The notes beneath the pieces were generated by a model. The model saw only the letters and a list, made by a program, of their open reading frames with translations, had not been told where the DNA came from and searched no databases. A DNA stretch of 64,000 nt from positions 62,001-126,000 of the forward strand of contig JAFZWH010000091.1 in the NCBI GenBank assembly GCA_017617415.1. The letters run 5' to 3'. This stretch comes from Victivallales bacterium (lineage in GTDB: Bacteria; Verrucomicrobiota; Lentisphaeria; Oligosphaerales; Oligosphaeraceae). The translations under genes and the position numbers were made by a program. This document shows positions 25,956 through 35,083 of the stretch, piece by piece. Each line of letters opens with the position of its first letter. Within the stretch, counting starts at the first letter, position 1.

Positions 25956-27077
25956 CTAGTGGTGCGAGAAGACGCGCTCGGGCGCATGGAAGAGCGCCAC
26001 GCCCAATTCATTGGCACGTTTGACCACATCTGCGTCTTTGATGGAGCCGGCGGGCGCGATGACCGCGGTCACACCGGCGGCAGCGGCAACCTCCACCGCG
26101 TCCGGGAACGGGAAGAAGCCATCGGAGGCCATCACGGCACCGTGGATGTCCTCTTTGCCCTCGTACTTCTGCTTGAACTTCTCGACCGCCTGCTCCACCG
26201 CGCCAACACGGTCCTGCTCGCCGGTGCCCACGCACAGCGTCCCACCGTTCTTGACGATAACCACACCGTTGGAGCGCACGGAGATGTTGATGTACCAGGC
26301 GGCCAGCAGGTCCAGCAGCTGCTGCTCGGTGGCCTTGACGGTGCTCTCCACTCGCCCGCACGCCTTGTTCTCACCCACGGCGGGCTTGAGGTCCGCGACG
26401 CTCCGAAGATGCGTGAGCAGCGGCTCGGAAACCACGACGGTTCCATCCGCCAACGCCTTAAGGGTGTAGGAGCCGCTCACGTCGTCACCGACGTATTTGG
26501 GCAACTTGGCCAAATCGCCGCACTGCAGGATACGCACCTGCTTGTCAATCTTGACTTCGGGGTCGTTGAAGACCGCAAGCGCCTCGGGTGTGAAGCCGGG
26601 GGCGACCACGCATTCCACGAAGGTGGACATGATTTCGCGGGCAGTCTCCTCGTCCACGGTCACATTGAAGGCGATGACGGAGCCGAAGGCCGCGCGCGGG
26701 TCGCAGTCACGCGCCTTGATGTACACCGCCTTGAGGGACTCGTCGCCGGCCTGGATAGCCGCGCCGCAAGGATTCACGTGCTTCATGCACGCGCATGCCG
26801 GACGGTCGAAGTACTTCACGATGTTCAAAGAGTAACTGATGTCCTCGAGGTTGGTCTGAGAAAGGCCGCTCTTGCCGGTTTTGAGCACTTTCATGTCGCC
26901 AATCACCGAGTCCAGCGCCCCTGCCGGCTTGTAGTAGGCGGCCGGCTGATGAGGATTGGTGCCATACCGAAGGTCGTTGACCTTCACATACTTGACGCCG
27001 AAGAACTCGGTGTCGGCAGGGAAACTGCCCAGATTCTGGGTGAGGTAACTGTTGCGATTCAAGGTGTTGTCAGCCAT
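25956..27077 (-). CDS. Stand-alone AICAR transformylase (PurH C-terminal domain)
   Basis: A 373-residue protein matching only the AICAR transformylase part of PurH: L-R-Y-G-T-N-P-H-Q, then C-M-K-H-V-N-P-C-G, then D-P-R-A-A-F-G-S, and the C-terminal F-F-P-F-P-D. It adds a formyl group from 10-formyl-THF to AICAR, the ninth step of purine synthesis. Normal bacterial PurH is about 520 residues, with an N-terminal IMP cyclohydrolase domain (MGS fold) that is absent here. The cyclisation step must be done by a separate protein. purF lies 13 kb away on the same strand. The gene stands alone, with AT-rich DNA before it. Confidence 0.9.
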   Translation of the reverse strand: MADNTLNRNSYLTQNLGSFPADTEFFGVKYVKVNDLRYGTNPHQPAAYYKPAGALDSVIGDMKVLKTGKSGLSQTNLEDISYSLNIVKYFDRPACACMKHVNPCGAAIQAGDESLKAVYIKARDCDPRAAFGSVIAFNVTVDEETAREIMSTFVECVVAPGFTPEALAVFNDPEVKIDKQVRILQCGDLAKLPKYVGDDVSGSYTLKALADGTVVVSEPLLTHLRSVADLKPAVGENKACGRVESTVKATEQQLLDLLAAWYINISVRSNGVVIVKNGGTLCVGTGEQDRVGAVEQAVEKFKQKYEGKEDIHGAVMASDGFFPFPDAVEVAAAAGVTAVIAPAGSIKDADVVKRANELGVALFHAPERVFSHH

Positions 27078-27136
27078 GGTCGTCTCCTGATGTTAGAAAT
27101 TAGATTTAATTAATTATAAATCAATGACTTAAGAAA

Positions 27137-29131
27137 TCATTCACCATGTTGCATCCGATGCAGCTGCGCGTAAGCGCCGTCGGCCGCCAGCAACTGTTCA
27201 TGGGTACCACGTTCAATGATATGGCCTTGATCCAGTACGAGGATTTCATTGGCCTTTTGGATGGTCGAGAGGCGATGAGCAATGGCAATCACCGTGCGGT
27301 CTTTCATTACATTATTTAAAGCCTCCTGCACCAGTCGTTCAGTGACAGTGTCCAGTGCGCTGGTCGCCTCGTCCAGAATGAGAATCGGCGGATTGCGCAG
27401 AATGGCCCGTGCGATGGCGATACGCTGCTTTTGTCCGCCGGAGAGGAGATTTCCGCGCTCCCCGACGCGATGCTGGAACCCATCTGGGAACTGCTCGATG
27501 AACTCCATCGCGTTGGCCTGGATGGCGGCGAGCCGTACTTCCTCGTCCGAAGCATTTGGTCTGCCATAACGGATATTCGCCTCGATGGTGGTGTTGAAGA
27601 GGAAAGTATCCTGGCTGACCATCCCGACCTGCTGGCGGAAGTCACCGATGTCGAACTCCCGCAAATCTGTTCCGTCGATGGTGATGCGTCCCTCGGTCGG
27701 GTCGTAGAAGCGGGCGAGCAGATTCGCCAAGGTGGATTTGCCCGAGCCAGTCTGCCCCACCAGTGCGACAAGATTCCCTTTGGGGATGGTCAAGTCGATG
27801 TGGCTAAGCACGGGCACACCTTCCTTGACATAGCGGAAGGTCACATCGTGGTATTGAATGGCTTCACGGAAATTGCTGAAAGGCACCGGATGCTCCGCCT
27901 GCGGAAGGCTCGTGTCCAAGTCCAGCAGTTCGAAGACGCGCTCGCCGGCCGCCGCGCCGCGGACAATGTTGGAGTAGAGTTTCACCAGGTCCTTGACCGG
28001 CTTGTAGGCGGTCTGAGCGGCAAAGCCGATGACCGCCAGCGAGCCCAGCGTGACATCGAACTTGTAGCACAACAACACAAAGACCACGCACAATGCAATG
28101 GCCACAAACTGCAGCATCGGATGTACCAGCACTCCCGCCATGATTGCCTTCTTCTGCTGACGGAAGAATTTCTCGTTCACCGCATGGAAGCGCTCATGCT
28201 CGGCAGTCTCCTGACGGAAACTCTTGATAACCATCATCCCGGAGAAGACCTCCTGCATCCGCCCGGTCACATTCGCCAATTCGCCCAGCACCTGCTTCTG
28301 GTAGGAGCGCAGAAAACGCGTCAGCAGGTAGAATGGTGCAATGAAGAAGGGCAGCAGCACCACGATGCACAGAAACTGCCAGCCCAGCCCCTGCGAAATC
28401 GCCTGCACCACCACAAACTGGATGGACACCAAAATCAGCACCGGCGCCTGGCACAACTCAGGAAGCGCCTGCGAAACAACAGTTTCAATCGAAGCCACGT
28501 CATTGGTACACCGGCTAATCAACACCCCCGTCGAACTGTTTGCGAAAAAGCCCAGCGACTGCTTCATTAACTGGTCCACCAATGCCTGGCGCAAGTCCAC
28601 TACCACCCGTGCGCCGATGTAACGAAGGCTATAGTGATTCGCCCATTCGCCAAGCGCCTTGACGCCGAAGAGCAGGACGATTGCCCCAAGCAGCACCGCG
28701 ACCGTCTTGAGTTCCAGCACGCTCCCGTCGTCCACCGGCTCCATGTGAAACACTGCCAGAATCCGGTTTACCTGCGCCAGCAACTTGTTGGACTTCTGCT
28801 TGTGGCGCTCGGCGCGGGACTGCAATTCCGGGTTGCCGGACATCTGCGACGACGACGCGCCGGCGGGTGGATTCGTTTCATCCACAGCCTCCTGAGTCGC
28901 TGCCACAGCAGTCGGAGCCGTTCCGGCAGTGCCCGCCTCGAAAAGATTCACGGAGGTGCTCATCATCCGGAAGGCAACCCCCAGCGAGCCGCCCATGATC
29001 ACGGCCGAGAGGACCCCGATTGCCAGATAGCCCGGATAGTGAAAGGCATAATCCCGCATCAAGCGCCAGAAAATCTTGAAGGTGCCCTGCTTCGCCCGTT
29101 CAAGTCTAAGTTTGTGGTGCTTGTGCCCCAT
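27137..29131 (-). CDS. ABC exporter, MsbA-like half-transporter
   Basis: A 664-residue fused membrane plus ATPase protein. There are about six membrane helices in the first ~430 residues, with an unusually long loop after the first helix pair (about 55-130, rich in Ala, Thr and Gln). The nucleotide-binding domain follows with Walker A G-Q-T-G-S-G-K-S-T, the signature L-L-S-G-G-Q-K-Q-R, Walker B I-L-I-L-D-E-A-T-S-A-L-D, and an H-loop His in I-A-H-R-L-S-T. Such dimers flip lipids such as lipid A core, or pump drugs. No lipopolysaccharide gene is adjacent except the DegT aminotransferase gene 20 bases upstream, which makes a glycolipid substrate plausible. Confidence 0.9.
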   Translation of the reverse strand: MGHKHHKLRLERAKQGTFKIFWRLMRDYAFHYPGYLAIGVLSAVIMGGSLGVAFRMMSTSVNLFEAGTAGTAPTAVAATQEAVDETNPPAGASSSQMSGNPELQSRAERHKQKSNKLLAQVNRILAVFHMEPVDDGSVLELKTVAVLLGAIVLLFGVKALGEWANHYSLRYIGARVVVDLRQALVDQLMKQSLGFFANSSTGVLISRCTNDVASIETVVSQALPELCQAPVLILVSIQFVVVQAISQGLGWQFLCIVVLLPFFIAPFYLLTRFLRSYQKQVLGELANVTGRMQEVFSGMMVIKSFRQETAEHERFHAVNEKFFRQQKKAIMAGVLVHPMLQFVAIALCVVFVLLCYKFDVTLGSLAVIGFAAQTAYKPVKDLVKLYSNIVRGAAAGERVFELLDLDTSLPQAEHPVPFSNFREAIQYHDVTFRYVKEGVPVLSHIDLTIPKGNLVALVGQTGSGKSTLANLLARFYDPTEGRITIDGTDLREFDIGDFRQQVGMVSQDTFLFNTTIEANIRYGRPNASDEEVRLAAIQANAMEFIEQFPDGFQHRVGERGNLLSGGQKQRIAIARAILRNPPILILDEATSALDTVTERLVQEALNNVMKDRTVIAIAHRLSTIQKANEILVLDQGHIIERGTHEQLLAADGAYAQLHRMQHGE

Positions 29132-29151
29132 CGCTTGTCGCGTCCTATCTG

Positions 29152-30267
29152 TTATGCCTTCAGGAGTCGAATAACCGTTTCGGCAACCGTCGCCTTCTGG
29201 TCGGCAGTCAATTCGGGGAAGATTGGCAAGGCGAGGGTTTCCAGTGCCGCGCGTTCACTCTCGGGGAAATCTCCCTGACGATAGCCCAGCGAGGCAAAGC
29301 ACTCCTGCAAATGCAACGGCACAGGATAGTACACCGCGCAACCGATGCCAGCGGTCTTCAGCCCATCCCAGACACGGTCCCGCTTGCCATCCAGAATGCG
29401 GATGACATACTGGTTGCGGACATGGCGCGTGGACCAGGCCGCCTCGTGCGGCAGTTCAATCCCCGCCACACCAGCAAAGAGCTGGTCGTAGTCTTGTGCG
29501 TTTTGCTGGCGAGCCTTCGTCCAGTCATCCAGATGCGGGAACTTTTTGAGGAGTACGTCCGCCTGCAGGGCATCCAGGCGGAAATTACTGCCAATCAGAT
29601 GATGGTGATATTGCGGAGCCATGCCATGATTGCGCAAAATCTTAAGTCGCTCTGCGCGTGTCTGATCATTGCAGAGCACCATCCCGCCATCTCCAAAACA
29701 TCCCAAATTCTTGCTGGGGAAGAAGGAGAGGCATCCATACTCGCCAAGCGCACCCACCCGTCGCCCCCGGCACTCCGCACCGATGGCCTGGCAGGCATCC
29801 TCAATCACCACCAAATGATGCGCCTTGGCAAGTTCCAGAATCGCCTCCATATCCGCAGACTGTCCATAGAGATGTACGGGAATGATAGCCTTGGTGCGTG
29901 GCGTTATCGCCGCCTCAATTTGGGTCACGTCGATGTTGTAGGTCACGGGGTCAATGTCCACGAACACCGGCTTGGCGCCCGTGCGGCAAATTGCTCCGGC
30001 AGTGGCGAAGAAAGTATATGGCGAGGTGATGACCTCGTCACCCGCGCCGATCTGTTCGGACATCAGGGAAACCAACAGTGCATCCGAACCGCTGGACACG
30101 CCGCAGCCATAGCCCGCTTGGCAGTATGCGGCAAGGCATTGCTCCAGTTCCTCGACCTTCGGTCCAAGGATAAACAGTTGGCTGGCACACAGTTCGGCCA
30201 GGCTGGGCATAATCTCGTCCTTGAGGGACTCGAATTGCTGTTTCAGGTCTAAAAGCGGTATTGTCAT
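29152..30267 (-). CDS. DegT/DnrJ/EryC1/StrS-family sugar aminotransferase
   Basis: A 371-residue PLP enzyme of fold type I. S-G-S-D-A-L and Y-T-F-F-A-T lie near the N-terminus, E-D-A-C-Q-A-I-G-A binds the cofactor, and the Schiff-base lysine is in F-F-P-S-K-N-L-G-C-F-G-D-G-G. The family transfers an amino group from glutamate to keto-sugar nucleotides for surface glycans. The start M-T-I-P-L-L-D-L-K at 30267 is chosen over an upstream in-frame codon because AAGAGGT lies eight bases before it. The MsbA-like exporter follows 20 bases downstream, so both may serve cell-surface glycan assembly. Confidence 0.92.
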   Translation of the reverse strand: MTIPLLDLKQQFESLKDEIMPSLAELCASQLFILGPKVEELEQCLAAYCQAGYGCGVSSGSDALLVSLMSEQIGAGDEVITSPYTFFATAGAICRTGAKPVFVDIDPVTYNIDVTQIEAAITPRTKAIIPVHLYGQSADMEAILELAKAHHLVVIEDACQAIGAECRGRRVGALGEYGCLSFFPSKNLGCFGDGGMVLCNDQTRAERLKILRNHGMAPQYHHHLIGSNFRLDALQADVLLKKFPHLDDWTKARQQNAQDYDQLFAGVAGIELPHEAAWSTRHVRNQYVIRILDGKRDRVWDGLKTAGIGCAVYYPVPLHLQECFASLGYRQGDFPESERAALETLALPIFPELTADQKATVAETVIRLLKA

Positions 30268-30363
30268 CGGCAAAACCTCTTGAGATATGGTATCTGGCAA
30301 AAAAGAATTGACCTAATATAACCCACGCCCACGGGTTTTCCGTCATTTCCGCCCGCCTTCCAG

Positions 30364-30391
30364 CAAAAAACGCCCGGTTTTCGGCCGGGCG
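30364..30391 (-). terminator. Intrinsic terminator of the V-ATPase/cyclophilin run
   Basis: On the minus strand, CGCCCGG, a seven-base loop, CCGGGCG and then six T residues form a textbook terminator, 31 bases after the cyclophilin stop. Confidence 0.9.
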
Positions 30392-30421
30392 CTTGTCAGG
30401 CGTAAATGCGAAGTGCCTCGA

Positions 30422-30901
30422 CTACTCTTTCACATCGGCGGCGACCTGCATCTTCACAATCCGATCCGGATTGATGACCTTCCCGTTGGGATCACCGGCG
30501 CTCTTCTTGATCTTGTCCACGAACTCCATGCCACTGGCGACCCTGCCCCAGACGGTGTACTGGCCATCCAGAAAACGCGCGTCCGCGAAACAGATGAAGA
30601 ACTGACTGTCCGCCGAGTTCGGATCCATCGCCCGCGCCATGGAGACCGTTCCGCGCACATGCGGGAAGGCGTTGAACTCGGCGGGGAGTTTCGTGCCACT
30701 GCCACCCATGCCGGTGCCGGTCGGGTCGCCCGTCTGCGCCATGAAGCCGTCAATCACGCGGTGGAAGACGATGCCGTCATAGAAGCCCTGGCGCACCAGC
30801 TCCTTAATGCGGGCGACATGCTTCGGCGCGGCCTGTGGCAACAACTCGATGACAACGCGGCCATCCTTGAGGTCCAGATACAGAGTGTTTTCTTTGTCCA
30901 T
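30422..30901 (-). CDS. Cyclophilin-type peptidyl-prolyl isomerase
   Basis: A 159-residue compact cyclophilin with F-H-R-V-I-D-G-F-M-A-Q-T-G-D (the catalytic Arg and Gln strand), M-A-R-A, S-Q-F-F-I-C-F and W-G-R-V. It speeds cis-trans rotation at proline bonds and helps folding. No signal peptide is seen, so it acts in the cytoplasm. It is the last gene of the long minus-strand run, followed by a strong terminator. A repeat with four exact heptamers lies directly upstream of its start codon, with a MITE-like insertion further on. Confidence 0.95.
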   Translation of the reverse strand: MDKENTLYLDLKDGRVVIELLPQAAPKHVARIKELVRQGFYDGIVFHRVIDGFMAQTGDPTGTGMGGSGTKLPAEFNAFPHVRGTVSMARAMDPNSADSQFFICFADARFLDGQYTVWGRVASGMEFVDKIKKSAGDPNGKVINPDRIVKMQVAADVKE

Positions 30902-30910
30902 GGTGTTTTC

Positions 30911-31126
30911 GAATGAGGAATGAGGAATGAGGAATGAGAAACCGCAGGGGTGCGGGGGCGTGCAGCCCCCGTAGAATTGTACCTAAATCCGTGAATTGCG
31001 GCAAGATGTACTGTCGGCGCCCCGCCGACAGTACACGCATTATGCAGACGCCACGCCTGCACTGTTCACCATTCACGGATTCAGATTGTAGGGTGCAAAC
31101 GACGGAATGGAGCCGCAGGGGTGTCC
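30911..31126. repeat. Dispersed intergenic repeat, copy A (interrupted)
   Basis: The copy opens with four exact GAATGAG heptamers (30911-30938), then a GC-rich part with hairpin GGGGGC/GCCCCC, then CCGTAGAATTGTA. The right part resumes at 31085 (ATTGTAGGGTGCAAAC) and ends with CCGCAGGGGTG (31113-31123), an exact direct repeat of 30942-30952. A shorter, uninterrupted relative lies at 39417-39504. Both sit between the 3' end of one minus-strand gene and the start of the next. Confidence 0.75.
30976..31090. mobile_element. 103-bp MITE-like insertion with 6-bp target duplication
   Basis: The six bases ATTGTA at 30976-30981 and 31085-31090 flank 103 bases missing from the sister repeat at 39.4 kb, which has a single ATGGTA there. 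Inside are near-terminal inverted repeats AATCCGTGAAT (30986-30996) and ATTCACGGATT (31071-31081), and a central perfect 12-bp hairpin TGTACTGTCGGC/GCCGACAGTACA (31007-31035). There is no coding capacity. This matches a miniature inverted-repeat element that needs a transposase in trans; no such gene is in the window. Confidence 0.6.
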
Positions 31127-32701
31127 CTATTTCACGAACAATTCAGCGGCCTGCTTGAGCGCCTTGCGGACACCCAATGCGGTCAGGGTATCCCCTGCCT
31201 GGAGCACCGTCTCGCCACGGGGCACGATGTACCGCTGACCGCGCTGGACCATGATGATGAAGACCCCCTGGGGCAGTCCGCACTCGCGGATGGCCTTGCC
31301 GACCATCGAGGACTCCGGCGTCACGGCGAACTCCTGCATCCGATTGTCTGCATAGTCGTCCTGATCCGCCGCCTTGCCTTTTTGACGTGGCAGGTTCACG
31401 CGGTCAAAGGAAATCGGCGCCGTAGGCGCGACCTTCAGTGGTGCGTCCAGTTTGAGCCATTTCGCCCATGGCATGATGGTGTAGCTTTGGCAGACCACCG
31501 AGAAGAGCACCACCCAGAAAACAAGATGGAAGAGCACCAGCGCCACGGAGCAACCTTCGTCGGGGACAATGTCGAATTTCCCCTGATAGAGCATCGGGAA
31601 GGTCGCCAGCATGATGGGAGCGCCACCGCGCAGTCCTACCCAGCTCACCAACGCTTTGGACTGAAACGAGAAGCGCTTCCCCCAAAGCAGTGCAAAAACC
31701 ATCGCCGGTCGCACCACGAACATCAGCAGGCATCCCAACAGCAGCCCCTGCCACCAGGTCCGGCCGAGCAGTTCCGGGCTTGTCATGAAGCCCAGCATTG
31801 TGAAGAGCACCACCTGCATCAGCCACGAGATCGCATTGGCAAAGCGGATGAAACTATTGTGAAAGACAAACCAGCGGTTGCCCATGAAAACGCCAGCCGC
31901 ATAGACCGCCATGAAACCATTGGCCTTCAGCAGGTCGGCAAGCGAGTAGGTAATCAGCACCACGGAGATGCCCATCACGTAGTAGAGGCCGTCATGGTCA
32001 AGATTGCCGTGATTGAAAAGCGCAATGGCTGCTTGGGACAGCACCCAGCCGATGAAAAGCCCCGCCAGCATCTTCCAGGCAAAGACTGGCAGGAAAAACA
32101 GCAGGCTCCTGCCCACGGGAAGCTCCGGCGTGATGACCAACCCAAGGAAGAAAAGCGTCAGGAAGGTCGCCATCGGGTCGTTGGAGCCAGACTCATATTC
32201 CAGCAACGACCGCAACTCCCCTTGCAAACCGACCTTCTTGGAACGCAAGATGGTGAAGACCGCCGCCGCATCCGTGGAAGAGATGATCGCGCCAAAGAGC
32301 AGACAAGTCGCCAGCGTCGCACCCGCCAGACACCCAAAAAACGACCGCAACAGGAAGCAAATTCCCCCCAGCAGCACTGCAGTCAGTAGTACACCGACGG
32401 TTGAAAGCACCGTCCCCGGCACCAGTACCCGTTTGATCTCTTTCAGGGACGACTCGCAGCCGCCGGAGAACAGGATATAGCACAAGGCGATGATCCCCAA
32501 GCGGTTCGCCAATCCCCAGCTAAGTCGGCTGTTGACATCGTATAATACGGTATCATGCAACGACAACAGCCGAACCAGCACGCCGATAACCAGGAAAATC
32601 AAGAGTCCTGGCATGCTCCAACGGCTGCTGAGTTTGCTGGAAAGCACGCAGCCCAGTATCAGCAATCCGCCAAACAGAATAAGCGCGGAAAAAAGATCCA
32701 C
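31127..32701 (-). CDS. Potassium/proton antiporter, CvrA/NhaP2-like
   Basis: A 524-residue CPA1-type antiporter. About twelve membrane helices fill residues 1-400, followed by a cytosolic tail. The tail from about 430 contains a TrkA-C (RCK-C) domain, with G-K-A-I-R-E-C-G-L-P and I-V-P-R-G-E-T-V-L-Q-A-G-D. This combination fits NhaP2/CvrA, which exchange K+ (or Na+) for H+. GTG at 32701 is the first plausible start. It lies 45 bases downstream of the V-ATPase K gene on the same strand, so it may be co-expressed with the ion pump to balance cation gradients. Confidence 0.9.
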   Translation of the reverse strand: MDLFSALILFGGLLILGCVLSSKLSSRWSMPGLLIFLVIGVLVRLLSLHDTVLYDVNSRLSWGLANRLGIIALCYILFSGGCESSLKEIKRVLVPGTVLSTVGVLLTAVLLGGICFLLRSFFGCLAGATLATCLLFGAIISSTDAAAVFTILRSKKVGLQGELRSLLEYESGSNDPMATFLTLFFLGLVITPELPVGRSLLFFLPVFAWKMLAGLFIGWVLSQAAIALFNHGNLDHDGLYYVMGISVVLITYSLADLLKANGFMAVYAAGVFMGNRWFVFHNSFIRFANAISWLMQVVLFTMLGFMTSPELLGRTWWQGLLLGCLLMFVVRPAMVFALLWGKRFSFQSKALVSWVGLRGGAPIMLATFPMLYQGKFDIVPDEGCSVALVLFHLVFWVVLFSVVCQSYTIMPWAKWLKLDAPLKVAPTAPISFDRVNLPRQKGKAADQDDYADNRMQEFAVTPESSMVGKAIRECGLPQGVFIIMVQRGQRYIVPRGETVLQAGDTLTALGVRKALKQAAELFVK

Positions 32702-32746
32702 TACTGGTCAGAGTCTTCGTCCCGGATTGTTTCCGGAACATGCAAA

Positions 32747-33208
32747 TCACGCCATGGGAATTTTCCCGATGAACATCAATGCGAAAACCATCACGAAAAT
32801 GGCGATGGTTTCGACAATGCCCAGCGCCAGAAGATTGTTCGCAAAACCCTGGTTGGTCTCGGCAAAGGAGTCGCAGGCGCCGGCGGCGGCACGCCCCTGG
32901 TAGGCTGCAGACCCGCCGATGCCCAAGCCGCCAAGGATGCCGATGGCAAGCGCAGCAAGCCAATACTGCGTGTCAATGCCCGCCACGGTATTCATCAGAA
33001 TCATTCCGTAGAAGGTCTGCGACATCGGAACACCGGTCAAGATACTCAACTGGAACGGCGCCGGCTTGCCCTGCGCATAGCAACGCTTCCAACTGCCGAT
33101 AGCAGAGGCGGCTGCAAGACCACAGCCAATGACGGAACCGAGGGCGGCAAAGCCAAACGAGGCGAAAGCGCCCAGGCAGACCAAGGCACGTGCAGTGGAA
33201 TCAATCAT
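32747..33208 (-). CDS. atpK: V-type ATPase subunit K (rotor ring, c subunit)
   Basis: A 153-residue proteolipid made of two fused helical hairpins (four membrane helices). Only the second hairpin has the ion-binding glutamate, in L-G-I-V-E-T-I-A-I-F. The first hairpin instead shows G-V-P-M-S-Q-T, and Gln occurs in A-A-Y-Q-G-R. A Ser/Thr-Gln pair, a second Gln and the V-E-T glutamate match the Na+ ligands of the Enterococcus hirae NtpK ring, which suggests sodium rather than proton transport. It is the last V-ATPase gene of the operon, after subunit I and before the antiporter. Confidence 0.93.
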   Translation of the reverse strand: MIDSTARALVCLGAFASFGFAALGSVIGCGLAAASAIGSWKRCYAQGKPAPFQLSILTGVPMSQTFYGMILMNTVAGIDTQYWLAALAIGILGGLGIGGSAAYQGRAAAGACDSFAETNQGFANNLLALGIVETIAIFVMVFALMFIGKIPMA

Positions 33209-33265
33209 GAATGTTACCTCCTTGAAGGTTGATTGGATATAACAGAAAGAGACAAAATTGGACTG

Positions 33266-35068
33266 CTACTGGAATGGCCGATAGGGTCGGCCGCTCCACT
33301 CCAGGCCGATGTGCCCGGAGAATTCCAGCGTATTGAGGCGGATGCCGTGCACCAGCACGCTCATCACCGCGAGGGCTACATTGAGAAGGTGCCCGACGCC
33401 CAGCACCAAAATGCCGACGGGAATCAGCCAGCGGTTCCCGCTCCAGATGCCGACCGCCATCGCATTGAACGCCTTGGCAATCTCCAGACTGGAAAGGCCC
33501 ACCGCAAAAAGGCGGACATAACTGAGCAGGTCGCCGAAACTGTTGATGAAAGTGAAAGGCGAATTGATGATTTCACTGATGGAGCGCCAGTTGATGCCGA
33601 AGCAGACGATAAGCGCAGTCCCAGCAATGTAGAGCCACTTCGGGATGGTAAAGTCTCCGAAACTTCCATCAATTAACATCCCTTTGACCGTGAAATAGTT
33701 TCCGCCAAGGAACAGCGCCCAGCCCACATTTGCCAGCCGGTCCCGCCAGCCAGGCGCGAGCTTCGCCCGCCACAGATGCGCCAACGCCATGTGCCCTGCC
33801 CCCAGGAAGAAGCAGAAGAGCTGAATGTGCTCGTTGTTCTGGTCGTGCGTGAACCACGGCAGTCCAAAGGTTTTCAGTCCGAACCAGTTGCCAGTCAACG
33901 CACCCCAGCCAACCACGGAAAGCGACATCACCAACAGCAGTTTGCCGGACTCGGCCATCTTCCTGTCGCCCAGTTTCTTCGCCTTCAAGAAGAACCACAG
34001 GCTCGCAACGGTAAAGATGGCACCGTAGCCGGCGTCGCCAATCAGCATTCCGCAGAAGAGCGTCAGGAAAACCAGCAACGACACCGACACGTCCACTTCG
34101 CGGTAGCCCGGAACGATGCCGATGAAGTCCAGCACCACTTGCGCCATTCGGAACGCTTTGGGAATCAACAATTTCGTAGGAACTTCCATGTCATCGTCCG
34201 CCACTTCCTCGTAGCGGATGGCCCAGCCTTTCCCATGAGCCAGTGCGCGAAGTTCATCCAGTTGCGCTCCAGGGACATATCCCTGGAGGAAAGTCAAACG
34301 TCCGCCGGATTTGCCCATGCCCTCGCGTGTCTGCTCAAAGCGGATTTTACTCTCCAGACGCTGAGCCACCTGATTCAGAGACGCCAAATCGACCACTGCG
34401 TGTCGCCGAAGCAGTTTTTCACATTCGCTCCGCTCGTGGCAGGCATCCTGACGCATCCGGCGCAAGATGCCAAGGTCACTGCCTTCAGGGAAATTCGCCA
34501 TCGGCAGTCCAAGCCCTGAAAGGTCACGGCGGGAAACCAGCAACGAATGAAGCTGTCCTTTCTGACACGCCACGACATATTCGTAGATTGGCTCGCCATC
34601 TTCAACTTCTTCAGTATATTTTGCCAGCCAGTCCACGCCTTTGGGTGGCTGTGGGTGGATTACCAGTGCGGTATGCCACCCCCGAGCCTTCAGGCGCTCA
34701 AGCGCCGCCATGTCGAATTGCCCCCAAGGTTCCAGTCGGGAAATTTCACGGTCAAGAACCACGCAACGTTCGTTCAGATGACGCAGCCGCGTCAAAGCCG
34801 CCCCGCATTCACGGCAACATGCCTCGCCATCTGTCATCGGCGTGCCTGCAGCCTGACGGTCCGCATCGGTCAATTTGATGCTCCGAAGATAAAACAGCAC
34901 CTGGACAAGCTCGGCATGTTCACGCCGCAAATCATCCAGCACAGCCGAATTGGTTTCAGTCGCCATCGGCACCACATGCACGGAACCGAGCTTGCGGAGC
35001 TCGATCAGGGATTGCTCCTGGTCGTCAGCCAGGCAGACAATCGTGACTTTGTTCATCCGTTCAATCAT
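33266..35068 (-). CDS. atpI: V-type ATPase subunit I (stator, a subunit)
   Basis: A 600-residue protein with a soluble N-terminal half rich in helices (about 1-330) and a C-terminal half with about seven membrane helices, starting near L-L-V-F-L-T-L-F-C-G. S-Y-V-R-L-F-A-V-G-L-S-S-L-E-I-A near the C-terminus carries the conserved arginine that faces the rotor glutamate. It forms the ion half-channels and one stator arm. The start M-I-E-R-M-N-K follows AGGA at a good distance. It lies 15 bases downstream of the D gene. Confidence 0.93.
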   Translation of the reverse strand: MIERMNKVTIVCLADDQEQSLIELRKLGSVHVVPMATETNSAVLDDLRREHAELVQVLFYLRSIKLTDADRQAAGTPMTDGEACCRECGAALTRLRHLNERCVVLDREISRLEPWGQFDMAALERLKARGWHTALVIHPQPPKGVDWLAKYTEEVEDGEPIYEYVVACQKGQLHSLLVSRRDLSGLGLPMANFPEGSDLGILRRMRQDACHERSECEKLLRRHAVVDLASLNQVAQRLESKIRFEQTREGMGKSGGRLTFLQGYVPGAQLDELRALAHGKGWAIRYEEVADDDMEVPTKLLIPKAFRMAQVVLDFIGIVPGYREVDVSVSLLVFLTLFCGMLIGDAGYGAIFTVASLWFFLKAKKLGDRKMAESGKLLLVMSLSVVGWGALTGNWFGLKTFGLPWFTHDQNNEHIQLFCFFLGAGHMALAHLWRAKLAPGWRDRLANVGWALFLGGNYFTVKGMLIDGSFGDFTIPKWLYIAGTALIVCFGINWRSISEIINSPFTFINSFGDLLSYVRLFAVGLSSLEIAKAFNAMAVGIWSGNRWLIPVGILVLGVGHLLNVALAVMSVLVHGIRLNTLEFSGHIGLEWSGRPYRPFQ

Positions 35069-35083
35069 GGTGTTTTCCTGTGG

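Noticed and set aside
24520-25959. 479-codon open frame antisense to the topoisomerase gene
   Set aside because: Shadow of ParC-like codons; no recognisable fold.
30982-31084. CRISPR-like or small RNA gene
   Set aside because: There are no regularly spaced repeats and no promoter or terminator pair; the inverted repeats and flanking duplication fit an insertion better.
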